DNA of 54,322 nucleotides, from assembly GCA_963575745.1 (NCBI GenBank), contig CAUYUJ010014327.1:681916-736237 (forward strand), written 5' to 3'. Positions 21,375 to 32,389 of this stretch are shown piece by piece. Numbering within the stretch: position 1 is the stretch's first letter; every line of letters begins with the position of its first letter. Under the pieces are notes generated by a model that worked only from the letters and a program-made list of their open reading frames with translations, had not been told where the DNA came from and made no database searches. A program made the position numbers and the translations under genes. The DNA is from Prorocentrum cordatum. Taxonomy: Eukaryota; Sar; Dinophyceae; Prorocentrales; Prorocentraceae.

Positions 21375-22295
21375 TGTGTCGGCACACCCCTCACAGGTTT
21401 CGCGGCGCCATTGGGAGCTCCACCAACGGCCCCAGTGGGAGGCTCCGCGTACGGCTCCCCGCCCATTTCGGTACACCCCTTGCAGGCGTCGTGGCCCCAT
21501 CAGGAGCTGCACCGAATGCCCCACTGGCAAGGTCCACATGCGGCTCCCCGCCCACTTCGGTTCATCCCTCACACGTTAGTGGCCCAGAAGGAGCCCCACC
21601 GAAGGCCCCAGTGGCAGGGTCCGCATGCGGCTCCATTTCAATTCTGGCATAGCCTTCAAACGTTTCGTTATCCCCTCCACCGACGGCCCTACTACTTGCA
21701 GGGTCCGCATGCGGCTCGCCGCCCATATCGGCACACCCCTTGCACGTTTCTTGGACCCACGGGCAGCTCCACCGAAGGTCCCAGTAGGAGGGTCCGCATG
21801 CGGCTCCCCGCCCATTTCTGCACACCCTCACTCGTTTAGTGGCTTCGTAAGGAGCTCCACCGGAGGCCCCAGCGGCAGTGCCTGCATGGCATGCGTGCCC
21901 GCGCCCACTTCTGCACACCCCATCACACATCTACTTGCCCCATGGGGAGCTCCACCGAAGGCCTCATTGGTAGGGTTCGCATGTGGTTCCCCGCACAGCT
22001 CGGCACACCCCTCACACGTTTCTTGGCCCCTTGGGAGCTCCACCGAAGGGCCAATGGCAGGGATCCAATGGCTCCCAACTTCGCGCTTCCCGCTGCGCGA
22101 AGCGCGAAGTGCGAACAACTTCGCGCTCTCGCGCCGCCTCCCAGCGGAGAAGCGGAAGATGAGGAGGAATCGGAGCCGGACCGCGAAGCGCGAAGAACTT
22201 CGCGCCCTTCGAGGGCGCCCTTGGGGTTCACATGCGGCTCCCCGCCCACTGCGGCACACCCCTCACACGCTGCGTGGCCCGAACAGGAGCGCTAG
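21375..22295 (-). repeat. ~88-bp tandem array, arm 2 (inverted, about 9 copies)
   Basis: The same unit as arm 1 in opposite orientation (GGAGCTCCACCGAAGGCCCC, then CATGCGGCTCCCCGCCCA, then CACACCCCTCACACG). Steps are about 88 bases. At 22,070-22,215 it is interrupted by a TTCGCGC/GCGCGAA-rich foldback. The two arms are separated by about 380 bases. Confidence 0.85.
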
Positions 22296-22539
22296 CGAAG
22301 ACGATGTTCACAACCGCGTTGCTGCTCACGACCTGATGTGCTCTGGTCCCCTGCCAGGATCATTGAGAAGGGGCCGCCCTCCATCATTGTAATTCCCACC
22401 AGTCCTCTGTGGGTAGGCCGTCTAACGATACTCCGATCTCCATCCAAAAGCCCTGTTTCCTTTCGGGTAGGGGCTTCCTCCCCCCATCCCTGGTGACTTC
22501 GTTTTGGAGGGGGGGCGGGAGGCGAGCCGTCAGAGCGCG

Positions 22540-23050
22540 CCCAAGACGGCACCAAGAGGGCCCCCGATGCTTCCAAGGGGCCCCAAACCCAAGATGCCGA
22601 TATATTAACGATGCCTGCCTTCTTGCCGTTTCGCTTCCGATGCGGCTCTGAGGGGACTCAAGATGGCCCCAAGGTTGCCCAGGAGAGCCCCGAGAGGGGC
22701 TCAAGAGGCCCTGAGGCGGCCCCAATACCACTCAAGAGCGCCCCAAGGGCGCACCAAGAGAAGGCCCGACGCGGCTCAACGAGGTGATGCTGATAGCCCC
22801 AGAAGGGGGAGGCAATTCGGGGGCCCCTCCTCGTTCGATCGACGCCCTATAAAATGACCCCCAGAGCCCGTCAAGGCTCCCAAGGGGCCTCCAAGAGGGG
22901 CCTAAGAGATCCTCAAGAACCCCCCAAACGAACTCCAAGAGGACCCCAGGAACCTTCGAAATACACTGCAACAGGGCCGCGAGAGAGCCCCAGAGAACCC
23001 TAAGAGGGCCTCCAGTAGACCCCAAAGCGGCTGCCAAAGTCTTCCAGCCC
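22540..23050. repeat. Degenerate CCAAG/GGCCCC repeat, second copy
   Basis: The same irregular family as at 16.4-16.9 kb (GATGGCCCCAAGG, GGGCTCAAGAGGCCC, GGCCTCCAAGAGGGGCC). The stretch 23,050-24,600 holds no gene that I recognise, apart from the hairpin repeat at 23,572 and a further patch of this family at 24,160-24,300. Confidence 0.65.
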
Positions 23051-23571
23051 CTCTTCCTCTTTTTGGTCTTCGGCCCATTCCTCCTCGCCCCTTTTTCCTT
23101 CCCGTCCTCCTCGTCGTCCTCCTCCTCCTCCTGGTCCTGGGTCTGATCAAGCTGATCAAGAAATTGTTTCAACGCGCGCTTGTACACAATCCGAATCAAG
23201 GCAACTCGCAAGGTCATCGTTTCTGGATGGGCTGATGAGGATACTCGAAACGTCAAGAATGCTGAACATTGTTCAGACAAATTTGCGCGGCCCGGGCGGA
23301 GAGCTTCATTTTGAAATGTCCCTGCTCTCCAACATTGTAATTGTTGTAAGCGTGTGAGACAGATGCTCGCACGGCAAGGCGAGAGCCACACTTCCAAACC
23401 ATCCGCCTTTCATCCTTGTAATCGTTGGAATTGTCAAGCTTCAAGATCATACGTTGTGAGGAAGTCTCTGGCGAAACGACCAGCCCGACCACCGTCAAGT
23501 CTGTTGGTCAGAGCAGAATATCTCAGAGTAGAATATCTATGTATATCATATTATATATATGTCTGTGCATG

Positions 23572-23613
23572 TCAAGACAGCATTGGCGCTTCGCGCCATG
23601 CACCTTGGTCATT
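23572..23613. repeat. Dispersed hairpin repeat, copy 1
   Basis: It reads AGACAGCATTGGCGCTTCGC followed by GCCATGCACCTTGGTC. GGCGC/GCGCC forms a stem-loop. It lies just after an AT-rich TATATATG run. A second copy is at 25,549. Confidence 0.75.
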
Positions 23614-24639
23614 CGCATCTAACATGTAGGCATAGTTCATGAGAGAGGTAGATCAATCAAAACTGCGATCCCTCTTATCTTGTTATTCCTTCTCCTTCCT
23701 TAAGATGTCCTCTTCCTCTTCCTCCTTCTCTTCCTCGTTCTCGCCTTAATTACCCCGCGAACCCTTCCCTGTCCTCCTCGGATTTGTTTGCGGAGGCTGC
23801 TCCGAGGCAAACTTATGGAGGACCTTAGGCGCCTCTGGAGACGTCCCTGGCGCCTTTTGGCGGCCTCTAGAAGGTTCATCGGGTAACCATGCCGCGACTC
23901 GTAGTCTCGGGTTGAATGCGTCCGGAGGGCGTCTCGAGGCAATTTCGGGCCGTCATGCGGCCCTCTGTGGGCAATTCCTGAACCCTCTTGGGCCGCATTT
24001 GGGCGCTCTCCGAGTGTCGGGAAGCCGGTTGCGGTTGTCTAAGAACGGTTTTCGGTGCCTCTCGGGCGTTCTCGGACGCTCGGAAGACAGAATAATCGAA
24101 TAGCTTAAGATCATACGAAACTGGTGGAAGATCAACCTGTCCTGCGTTTCGAAAGATCTGCGTCTTCGGTCGTCTGGCGGGGGTCTGGGACCGCTGGAGG
24201 CCATCTTGGACCGTCTTGGGGGTCTCTTGGAACCGCCGCTGGCCCGTTTGCACGGCTTGGCAGGGACTTCTAGAGGCCCAGAAATCTCGCGGGACCCTCT
24301 GAAGGGGGCGTCCACGATCCCCAGACAGACGCCGGGGATCCCGTTTTGGGCGGGGGGGTCGGCCAACCCCGGATAATCACGACAAAATATGAAGAGGGAC
24401 CACATGTGTATCCGCCGGCCCCTTGTGGGGCCACCAGGCCGAAGCTTCGCAGTTTCCTGTACCAGTTGCAGCTTCCAGTTTCAACTGTTACAATTCTGCT
24501 TCTTGCTGCTTGTTGCAGTTCTGTTTCTTGCTGCTTACTGTTCCTTGTTGATGGACCGCGCGAAGGGGGGAAGCGCAAAACGTGCATTTTTACGACGCCC
24601 TGAGCGTGTTGTCTGAATTGATGGGGCGGGGAAAAACAC

Positions 24640-25375
24640 CCCTCACGCAGATCGGCGGGGTCATGGTCCAAAAACACACGGGATTTCCTGCATTTCTGAA
24701 TTTCGGTGGCACCACTCATGCAGATCGGCGGGGTCAGGGTCCAAAAACACATGGGAGTTGCCACATTTCTGAAATCCGGTGGCACCTCTCACGCAGATCG
24801 GCGGGGTCAGGGTCCAAAAACACATGGGATTTGCCACATTTCTGAAATTCGGCGGCACCCCTCACGCAGATCTGTAGGGTCAGGGTCCAAAAACACATGG
24901 GATTTGCCACATGTCTGGAATTCGGCGGCAACCCTCATGCAGATCCGTAGGGTCAGGGTCCAAAAACACATGGGATTTGCCAATTTCTGAAATTCGGTGG
25001 CACCCCTCACGCAGATCGGCGGGGTCAGGGTGCAAACACAATCAGGATTTGCCACATTTGCGCAGATCGGCGGGGTCCGGGGCCAAAAACATAAAAGCTT
25101 TGCCAAATTTTTGAAATTCGGTGGTACCCCTCACGCAGATCGGCGGGGTCGGGTTCAACAACACATGGGATTTGCCACATTTCTGAAATTCGGCGGCACC
25201 CCTCACGCAGATCGGCAGGGTCAGGGTCCAAAAACACATGGGAGTTGCCACATTTCTGAAATTCGGCGGCACCCCTCACGCAGATCCGTAGGGTCAGGGC
25301 CCAAAAACAAATAGGATTTGCCACATTTCTGAAATCCGGTGGCACCCGTGACGCAGATCCGCAAGATCAGTCGAA
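24640..25375 (+). repeat. 73-bp tandem array, 11 copies
   Basis: The unit contains CACGCAGATCGGCGGGGTCA, GGGTCCAAAAACACATGGGA, TTTGCCACATTTCTGAAAT and TCGGCGGCACCCCT. Steps are 73-74 bases, except for one truncated copy near 25,030-25,080. Confidence 0.9.
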
Positions 25376-25494
25376 AAACAAACAGGTCCCGACACTGCTT
25401 CACGGCGGCGCCCAGACCTCATAATATAGCTTTTGCATCTCCCATTATCGGAGACAGGGGGGCGGCGGCATGGGGCGAAGCCCTTACGGACATA

Positions 25495-25503
<9 letters not shown>

Positions 25504-25538
<35 letters not shown>

Positions 25539-25590
25539 CACACATACAAGACTCCACTGGCGCGTCGCGCCATGCACCTTGGTCCTTGAA
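25504..25590. repeat. TA microsatellite plus dispersed hairpin repeat, copy 2
   Basis: A TA run at 25,504-25,536 is followed by CCACTGGCGCGTCGCGCCAT and GCACCTTGGTCC at 25,549-25,590. It matches the copy at 23,572, which also follows an AT run. Confidence 0.8.
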
Positions 25591-25704
25591 GTTCGGAATG
25601 GCGGGAAGGTCGAGCCGACAATCTGGCGCTAAAACTCCTGGCTGCCTCTCCCAGGGCCCCAATGGATCCGATGTACGGTTTTAGGGTTTAGGAGATAGGC
25701 AAGG

Positions 25705-26150
25705 TCCCGATCGATCGGAGGGGCCCCCGCCCCCCGCCCCCCGAAGCCGCGGGCGCCCCCCCCGACCGCGCGCGCCTCCCCGAGGGGGCGGAGGGGGGTG
25801 CGTCAGGGGGCGGGGGGCGGAGACCCCGTCGGATCGGCGCGGGACCCTGCCTGCCCCCCGCGACGGCGCGTGCCTCCCCGATCAGAAGGGGGGCCGGGGA
25901 GGGGGGGGGGAACGGGGCGCGGGGGCCCCTCGCATCGCTCGGGACCCTGCCCGCCCCCGCGGCGGCGCGCGCCGCTCCCCGGGACGGGGTCGGGCGCGGG
26001 GGCGGGGGGCCCGCCTGGCCGCCCGCGCGGGCGAGCGGGTGCCTCCGGGCGCGGGGCGGGGGCTGGGGCGGGGCACCGCCGCCCGGCGGGGGGGGGCGGC
26101 CGCCGCGCGTCGCCGCGGGCGCCCCGCAGTCGTCTTCGGGGGGAAGGGGC
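25705..26150. repeat. GC-extreme block with imperfect repeats
   Basis: Over 80 percent G+C. The motif CGGGACCCTGCC[TC]GCCCCC recurs about 120 bases apart together with CGCGGCGGCGCGCGCC-like words. Long ORFs on both strands are a consequence of composition. Confidence 0.7.
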
Positions 26151-26653
26151 AGCCTTACGGATGCCACGACAGTGGACACTCTAAGAATCCTATCGCTGAA
26201 TTGAAGAAGTGTGTATAAAGTGTGTGAATCGTGCTCTAACAATGTCTCAAACAGGTTTTTACATGTTTGAAACATGCTTGAAACATCTGGAAGAGTATTT
26301 GGCAACATGCTTCCTCTCCATTAATCGTCCACAACAAGAACAGCCCACATGCGCAAACCCATCCCGTGGAGGCCAGTCCACAACGCACACAACAGCCGCG
26401 CTAAGACGGCGCACTGGCAAGGAAAACTGTGACAGATGGCAACGTGCGGGCACATGCAAAACATATACAAAAAAACATGTAAACAATCAGTTGCGCTGCA
26501 GGTGGCTCGGTTGCCGGCCACGGGAAGACTTTGAACCCCGTGGGGCGCGATGCGTTGACCTGCAGACAGCTGGAAAGGAGGAGGAGGGAGGAAAGGGAGA
26601 AGGGGAGAGGGAGGGAGGGGGAGAGAGAGGAGCGAAGCAGAGGCAAACATCAA

Positions 26654-27375
26654 TCAAGCAAATATTGCACCAAGCTTTGACAGCTGGGCGCCAGCTCCCC
26701 TGGTCGCCTGGAAGATCTTGGAGTCGCTCCGGGCTTCGCCCGGACAGCTCCGACGCTTGCGAATGCATGTGCGTTGACCATTGCAGACGCGGCCTGCCTC
26801 TGGCACGCGCGCTACCCCACGCTCGCGGCCTGTGGAAAACAACATATGTCTTGGAAAACTGCTCGCAGATCCCCGGGGGAGCCTACCGTATAGCAAAAGT
26901 TGGCGTTGCAACAGTATTGTAGAGAGGCTGTGTGCATTCGCTGTTTGCAGAACGGCCGCGTTACTGACTCTAGACAAATACGCCGGTGGCATCTTGAAGA
27001 TGATTCTCAGGCATCGCGCTTGAAATGCATCTAGCTTCGCCTTATCTGCCTTCAACAACATGCACGGTTCGAGGCCGCATAGCAAATCTGATAAAATACA
27101 TGCTTCGAAAACTTGCAACTTGCGCTGTTTACTTACATTCGCATGGTTCCATGCCGCGCGCATTTCCTCAAATCCCCCTTTGGCCTCTCCAAGGCGCTGG
27201 GTCAATTCGCGGCGTGGCCGGCCGTCTACACACAGAAGCCCGCCAAGGTACACGGCGCTCTCTTTCCACGGGATGACCGCGCCGCCGGGCCCTATGATGG
27301 CGGCGTCTGAGCGGATCCATAAAAGGATGGCCTTTCCAGCATCGGAGTCCAATTCAAGTTTTTGGCCAACCAGCA
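26654..27375 (-). pseudogene. LINE reverse transcriptase thumb and C-terminal domain
   Basis: SAVYLGGLLCVDGRPRRELT matches the YLG.lls.DG segment that follows the palm in LINE reverse transcriptases, and KLDAFQARCLRIIF with a downstream basic region fits the usual C-terminus. Ends at a stop at 26,654. I see no RNase H domain. Confidence 0.7.
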
Positions 27376-28326
27376 CTACTGTATCCAAATGCTTCTGCAG
27401 ATAGCCCGGATCGTCTGCGACAGCATTGCGTCGTCTGCATAGAGCACGTCCTCTGTGATCAAGCACGGTCTGGAGGACTTCTCCAGCGAGTGCTCCGCCA
27501 TCTGCTTGTCAACAATATCCAAAAGAATTGGCATCACGATAATGAACAAGTATGGTGAGAGCAGCCACCCTTGTGCTATCCCTGCCGCTTGGGCTCTGCT
27601 CGACGCCGCGGAGGCCCCGCTCTTGACCACGAAAGTTCGCACCCGATAAATTGCTTCAATCATGTGTACCATAGGCGGCGGCACGCGGAAAAAGCCGAAG
27701 TGCGTGAAGAAGTCCTTCTGGCCGAATGCGGTCAAAGGCTTTGCTCCAGTCCAGCGACAAGAGCAAAAGAGAGCCATCCTTGTCCTCCAAGGCGGCGCCC
27801 ATCAACCGCCTAGAAAGAGGGCGTCGTTCGCGCCGCGCTTTGGTCTGAATCCGCACTGTGACTCCCGCAATGCAACTTCTGCCCCTCCGTGTTTGAATCT
27901 GCGCAAAAGTATGCTCGCAAGAACTGTATATCCAACTGATAATGACGATCTCGGCCTGTAGTTGCACGGCTGGGACGTGCCCCCTTTCTTAAACATTGAA
28001 ACAATGGATGCTTCCCTCCAGCTCGTGGGTATATCTTTTTGTCGCCAACGCGCGTTGCACAGATCTCTTCGAATCTCTATTGCTTGGACGTCTCTCCATA
28101 GACATTGCCATAATTCTGGTGGCACGCCATCGTTACCAGGAGCTCTCTGTACTCGGAGTTGTTTGATTACGCTTTTGACTTCCTCCGTGGTGATGTCATT
28201 CGCATCGATACTCAAGTAACCACCTTCGACATCGACGCGAGGAGGCAGATCCACAGCCGGCGGAAGATGCCACTGAACTTGCTCAAGGTAGTCTGCCATT
28301 GCGGCGGCCTTCCGCGTAGCATCCAC
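27376..28326 (-). pseudogene. LINE reverse transcriptase, frameshifted
   Basis: Motifs in order: APGNDGVPPELW (finger region), PTSWREASIVSMFKKG, NYRP, SQCGFRPKRGANDA, LDWSKAFDRI (motif A with its Asp), GIAQGWLLSPYLF (motif B) and LYADDAMLS (motif C, YADD). At least two frameshifts occur, near 27,810-27,960 and near 27,660-27,780. The catalytic Asp residues remain readable but not in one frame. Confidence 0.8.
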
Positions 28327-28479
28327 CAGGTCGCCGTTCAGATCTCGAAGACGACCTTGAGTAAACTGTCTCCCTTTCCGGAGGGACCGAATGGCCCGCC
28401 ATCCATCCTTTTCGATTGCTTCGGCGAGCGATTTTCGTCTGTCTGCACGGGCCCCTTTTTGAATATGCTTGTTCAGTAA

Positions 28480-29256
28480 TCAAAACTCAGTGTTATTGGC
28501 TCCACGCTGTCGCCCTGCATTCCTCTGCTCAATGAAGTGCAACGTCCTGGTCGATATCCACGGTCGGTGGGCCGCGGCTGGTTGTAGTGGTACCGACTTC
28601 GCCATGGCTTCTTTCATGCATGAGGTCAATGTTTCGGCCTTGCCTCCGAGGTCCAGGGCAGCGTGTTCCGGAGTCCAATGCGCGACCAAGTGCTCCGCAT
28701 ACGTCTTTGCCGCTTCTGGGCAGCGTAGAGTTGTCATATCATACTTCGGAGGCGGTCCTGGTCGTGCTTGTTTCTCGATGCTGATTTCCATATCCACCAC
28801 ATTTGCAAAATGATGCGACTGCAATTGTCGCCCGCGGTCGCTCCAGACGTTTGCAATGAAAGAGAGCCAAGAGTTGGCGACAACCACGTGGTCGAGTTGT
28901 TCAAACCTGCCTGGCGCGATCGGTTCCGACGGCTTCACCCCCAGATCATGGTACGTAATCTTGGACTCGTCCCCGCTGTTGAAAAACGCGTTTGTCGCGC
29001 TAGCTTCGAATGCCCCGCATAGCTCTATGACTAGCTTTCGGTTCGATGTGGGGTCCCACTTCCCTCGCGGATTGTGGAAAATATGCTCTCCTAGGATGTG
29101 CTCCCCCCCGGGAAATCGACGCAAGAGCCTCGCGTTGAAGTCGCCCAAAAGTATAGTGGGCCCAACGCATGTTGGTGAACCCCAGAAGATCCATAGAGAA
29201 GTCGCGCCTGACGTCGTAGCCGTGCTCGTTCGTCCACGCGCACGCCGTGACAAGCG
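28480..29256 (-). pseudogene. LINE AP-endonuclease C-terminal half
   Basis: ILLGDFNARL is the GDFN motif of APE-type endonucleases, and FEQLDHVVVANSW is the C-terminal LDH motif. A frameshift near 29,180-29,270 separates it from the N-terminal half (RVTGGALTLVTA continues in yet another frame). A TGA at 28,480 interrupts the linker to the reverse transcriptase; the frame continues beyond it (LLNKHIQKGARADRRKS). Confidence 0.7.
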
Positions 29257-30321
29257 TCAATGCCCCGCCTGTGACCCGCAAGCGAATGCAAGCCCTTCTG
29301 TTGTTTCGGTGCCGGCATCCTTTGATAGATTGGCGAGCCCAGGGGCCACAATAAATCCAACTCCTGCGTACTCTCTTCCGTCCCCTTCGGCGCCAGATAA
29401 AATGATGAGGTGCCCCTCGAAATCAAATGCGGGTGAGCCTTTGCAATGTGTCTCTTGGAGACATAGCACCACTATGCCCATATTTCGCATGTGCCGAACT
29501 AATTCGTATAGTTTTACCGTATTGTCCAAGCTAATGCCTTCGACACTCTAGGACGCAATGCGGTTGCATGTTATAAGCCGGCACGAGTATGTAACCCACT
29601 TGCCGGGTGCAGGCGCCACTGCCACATCACCAATGCGCCGTAGTATTTCCAAGTGGCCCCCCTTCTTCCCCTCGCCCCCGCCTTTCGCAGAGGCCCTCTG
29701 CAGAACCCCGTCGGCGCGGTCTTTCAGGTCGGCCACCTCCTGGCTGTTGGTGAGGTCGCCCCAGGCTGCCCAAGGTCCTTCCCAAGCAACTTCGAGAGCC
29801 GTCCTGGCAACATGTGCATGACAAACTGGTTCTTTAGCCACTCTGAGCTTCTGTTCCACCGTGTCCACGCGCACCTCACTCTTGGAATAACCCCATCCCC
29901 AAAAAGTCTTCCGGAGTCCGAACAAGAAGCTCTCAGGCACCCTCTTCTCCAAAGGCTGATCTGGACGTGTCCAGATCATGTTCTCTTGGTGCTTCAGCTG
30001 TGTCCTCCCCAAGATGCTTACGTATTTGTCCCGGGCGCTCATGGAATCAAACTTTGCGGAAGCCATCTGCTGGAACGACTCGCCTTTGATGATGATGTCG
30101 GACGGTTCACGGGCTCCGATCTGAAGAGCGCGCTGCAAGGCATCGAAATTGCCGAGACCCCCAACTACTGCATTGCATTCGAACTGCTTGCCCGTGGTGA
30201 GTCCCGCCATTTGGCGCTCGAGCTCAATGAGTCTCCTCAACTGCGGAACCCATACTGCGTGCAGAGCCGGCTCCGGCAGAATCTGCATCAGCACGCGAAG
30301 GATGTGACTCAAGAGCGGCAA
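29257..30321 (-). pseudogene. LINE RRM-like region and endonuclease N-terminus, with in-frame TAG
   Basis: One frame encodes LIELERQMAGLTTGKQFECN (RRM-like beta strand follows: AVVGGLGNFDALQRALQ), FLFGLRKTFWGWGYSK, then CRLITCNRIAS, a TAG stop, and SVEGISLDNTVKLYELVRHM with VVLCLQETHCKG. The endonuclease domain normally begins with a strand like LIT-N and has its catalytic Glu in LQET. The stop therefore falls inside the endonuclease N-terminus of a once-continuous protein. Confidence 0.65.
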
Positions 30322-30784
30322 CCCGAGCGGTGATATCCTCGAACTCGGCGTTCTGGTGGTTCTCGAGGTTGGTGAGGCGACTGGAGATGTCTTCGATGTG
30401 CTCCTCCGCCTCCTCGAACCTGGTTTCGATGATCCCGCTCATGTCAGTAATGCGTCGTTCGAAGCTGCTGATGGTGTTGCGAAGAGGCTGCACCTCCTTG
30501 CGGAACATCTTGGCGATCTCGTCCAAAGACGGTGGATGTGGCTGCTGTCCTCGTTGCTCCTGCTGTGCGGCTACACGTGCTGGTGGGGGCGCTCCCGGTG
30601 AAGTCGTAGGGGTAGGAGTCGCAAGTGTGTGTACCTCGGGGCCGTCGGCGTCGCCGTCCATCTTGTTCAAAGGACTGAATAAGCGTCTGCGTAAAATACT
30701 TTCCCTTCCAACTCCCACTGGCGTGCCCGGAGCGCGTGTGTGCGCGCGAGAGGGGCCACCTGGATGAGAAGCACTCGAAGCCAT
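30224..30784 (-). pseudogene. LINE ORF1-like N-terminal segment
   Basis: From the ATG at 30,784 (MASSASHPGGPSRAH) a Pro/Thr-rich leader is followed by a coiled coil (LRNTISSFERRITDMSGIIE, then EEHIEDISSRLTNLE). The frame ends at 30,224 after SAVEETH. The next segment is in a different frame and overlaps by about 100 bases. This could be a natural ORF1/ORF2 overlap or an old frameshift. Confidence 0.6.
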
Positions 30785-31215
30785 GATCCTCAGAAGGGCT
30801 GCGCGGAAACGATAAGAAGACTGCTCACCTGCGGGCCGCAAGGAAGCAGGCGGTGCCCTGGGGCTGACCAGGAACCGCGGAATCCGAAGATGAATCTGAT
30901 CTGAAATGATCTGACCCTGAGGCCAGTCCACAAGAAACCGTCCAAAAGGAACCCCATCCTGAGACACCAGGACGGCCATTGATGTTTGGTGTGGGAGCGT
31001 CGCGCTTTCCACAGCAACACCCTCGAAACCCGAGAAACCCAGGGCACCCTGGAGGCAAGCAGGGTGTTTCTTGGCATGAGCCTCCACTGCAGTCAGGAAG
31101 CCACATGCGAACCCTACCCCCCCCCCCCTTCGAAACCGTGGGGTGGTGGGGCGAGGTGCGCATGTGGTCTCCAAATAGGGGAGAAGGAGCAGCCCACGCG
31201 CAGACCCACAGGGAG

Positions 31216-31442
31216 AGGCCTCCTAGAAGGGGTCGGGATAGATGGTGTTGGAGGATCGCGCCGCATCGGCGATGCATTGGCTAGCATCGGCGATGCACCG
31301 CCGACGAATGGGCGAAGTGGGTGACGCATCGGCGACGTCGACGTGAAGCAACGCGGACTTCACATCGAGCCGCATCTGCGATGCATCGGCGATGCGACGC
31401 GATCCTCCGACCTCATCTACTCCGACCCCTTCTAGGAGGCCT
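31216..31442. mobile_element. MITE-like foldback, 227 bp
   Basis: The ends AGGCCTCCTAGAAGGGGTCG and its reverse complement face each other, and the similarity continues inward for about 60 bases (GGAGGATCGCG, GCATCGGCGATGC). The interior is made of CATCGGCGATGC palindromic words. No coding capacity. No clear target duplication: the flanks are GGGAG and AGACA. A fragment of the same family lies at 51,838-51,880. Confidence 0.7.
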
Positions 31443-32059
31443 AGACATAGGCAGGAGTGGGGAAGGGCAAGGCGATGGAGGCGCCAAAGGTACAAGCGCC
31501 GATTGTCAGATCCCGAGGGAAGCTCCCCTGTCGAGCGGGGACCCGCATCGGACGACACGCACATACAGCCCCCCCTCCCCTGGAATGCCACCCCGAGAAC
31601 TCGACAGGTCGCACAGGTATGGGCGCTGGTTGTAAGCTCATGATCTTTAGGAGGCGACTCCCGGGAATCCTCCGTGAGAACGATCGGGGGCTGGCAAGCC
31701 CGATGCAAAGGCCACTAACCCGGATTGGCCCAGATTAAATCCAGGTTTCATCCACATCTAGCCCGACAACGACGGATGATAAGGCGGAATTGCACAAGAT
31801 TTGGCCAGTGGCAATTGGGGCATACTTCGGGGGCGCTGAGAATACTCGGGGAACACTTTGGAAGCACGTCGGGAGTAACTTGCGTTCTGTGAGTGAGGCC
31901 ACTCCCGGGGGTAGGGTGACATTCGGCGGAGTGCCACGCGCAAGAGCACCAACGCAAATTCGTGCCTGCGCCGACATCGCTCGAACGAGGAATCCCGTTG
32001 CGACGTGCCGACGCACATGCAGGCAGGCCGCGCCCCGCGACTTCCATAAGCGGACGCAC
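31443..32059. other. No gene recognised (left flank of the large element)
   Basis: Unremarkable GC-rich DNA between the MITE and the terminal repeat. ORFs here are short, and one on the plus strand ends YLDGRGGC only because it runs into the terminal repeat. Confidence 0.5.
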
Positions 32060-32061
32060 TA

Positions 32062-32310
32062 CTTGGATGGCCGCGGCGGTTGCTAAGTACTTAACATACT
32101 TACTACACTAAGTTAAGTACCTAGTAAGTAGTTAGCGGACTTAGCTAAGTACTTACTCAGTCATTACTAAGTGGCCCACTTAGTAATGACTTAGTAAGTA
32201 CTTAGCTATCCACTTATAACCAGTTAGCTAAGTGCTTAGCGCACTTAGCTAACCACTTATAGCCGCTTATAGCTAGTTTGCTAAGTAGGTTATAAGTGAC
32301 TTAGCGGTTA
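32062..32310 (+). repeat. Left terminal and subterminal repeat of the large element
   Basis: The terminal 24 bases are followed by overlapping palindromic words ACTTAGCTAAGT, ACTTAGTAAGT, GCTAAGTGCTTAGC and CCACTTATA up to about 32,310. It is AT-rich and sharply different from the GC-rich flanks. Confidence 0.85.
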
Positions 32311-32389
32311 CATTGCACTTGTTATCCAAGGGCCATGCACAGGGAAAAAAAGTAAATCCACGTCTTGAAAGAGCTGAGTTTGTTCGTTG

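Larger units (their letters stand above)
26654..30784 (-). mobile_element. Decayed LINE (non-LTR) retrotransposon
   Basis: Reading along the minus strand, in order: a coiled-coil ORF1-like start, an RRM-like region, an AP endonuclease, a reverse transcriptase with FxYADD-type motif, and a C-terminal domain. The frame changes several times and two in-frame stops interrupt it, so the copy is dead. I see no LTRs, and the domain order is that of an APE-type LINE. The 5' and 3' limits are those of recognisable coding; CT-rich DNA near 26,575-26,640 may be part of the 3' end. Confidence 0.85.

Noticed and set aside
24640-25375. CRISPR-like array
   Set aside because: The 73-bp units are continuous, with no unique spacers, and the genome is eukaryotic.
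25674-25692. GGTTTTAGGGTTTAGG, possible interstitial telomere repeat (TTTAGGG)
   Set aside because: Fewer than two full units and no array around it.
31790-32086. Plus-strand ORF ending YLDGRGGC, and a minus-strand ORF at 49,983-50,303 with the same end
   Set aside because: The shared end is just the translated terminal inverted repeat. It helped to find the element but is not a protein motif.
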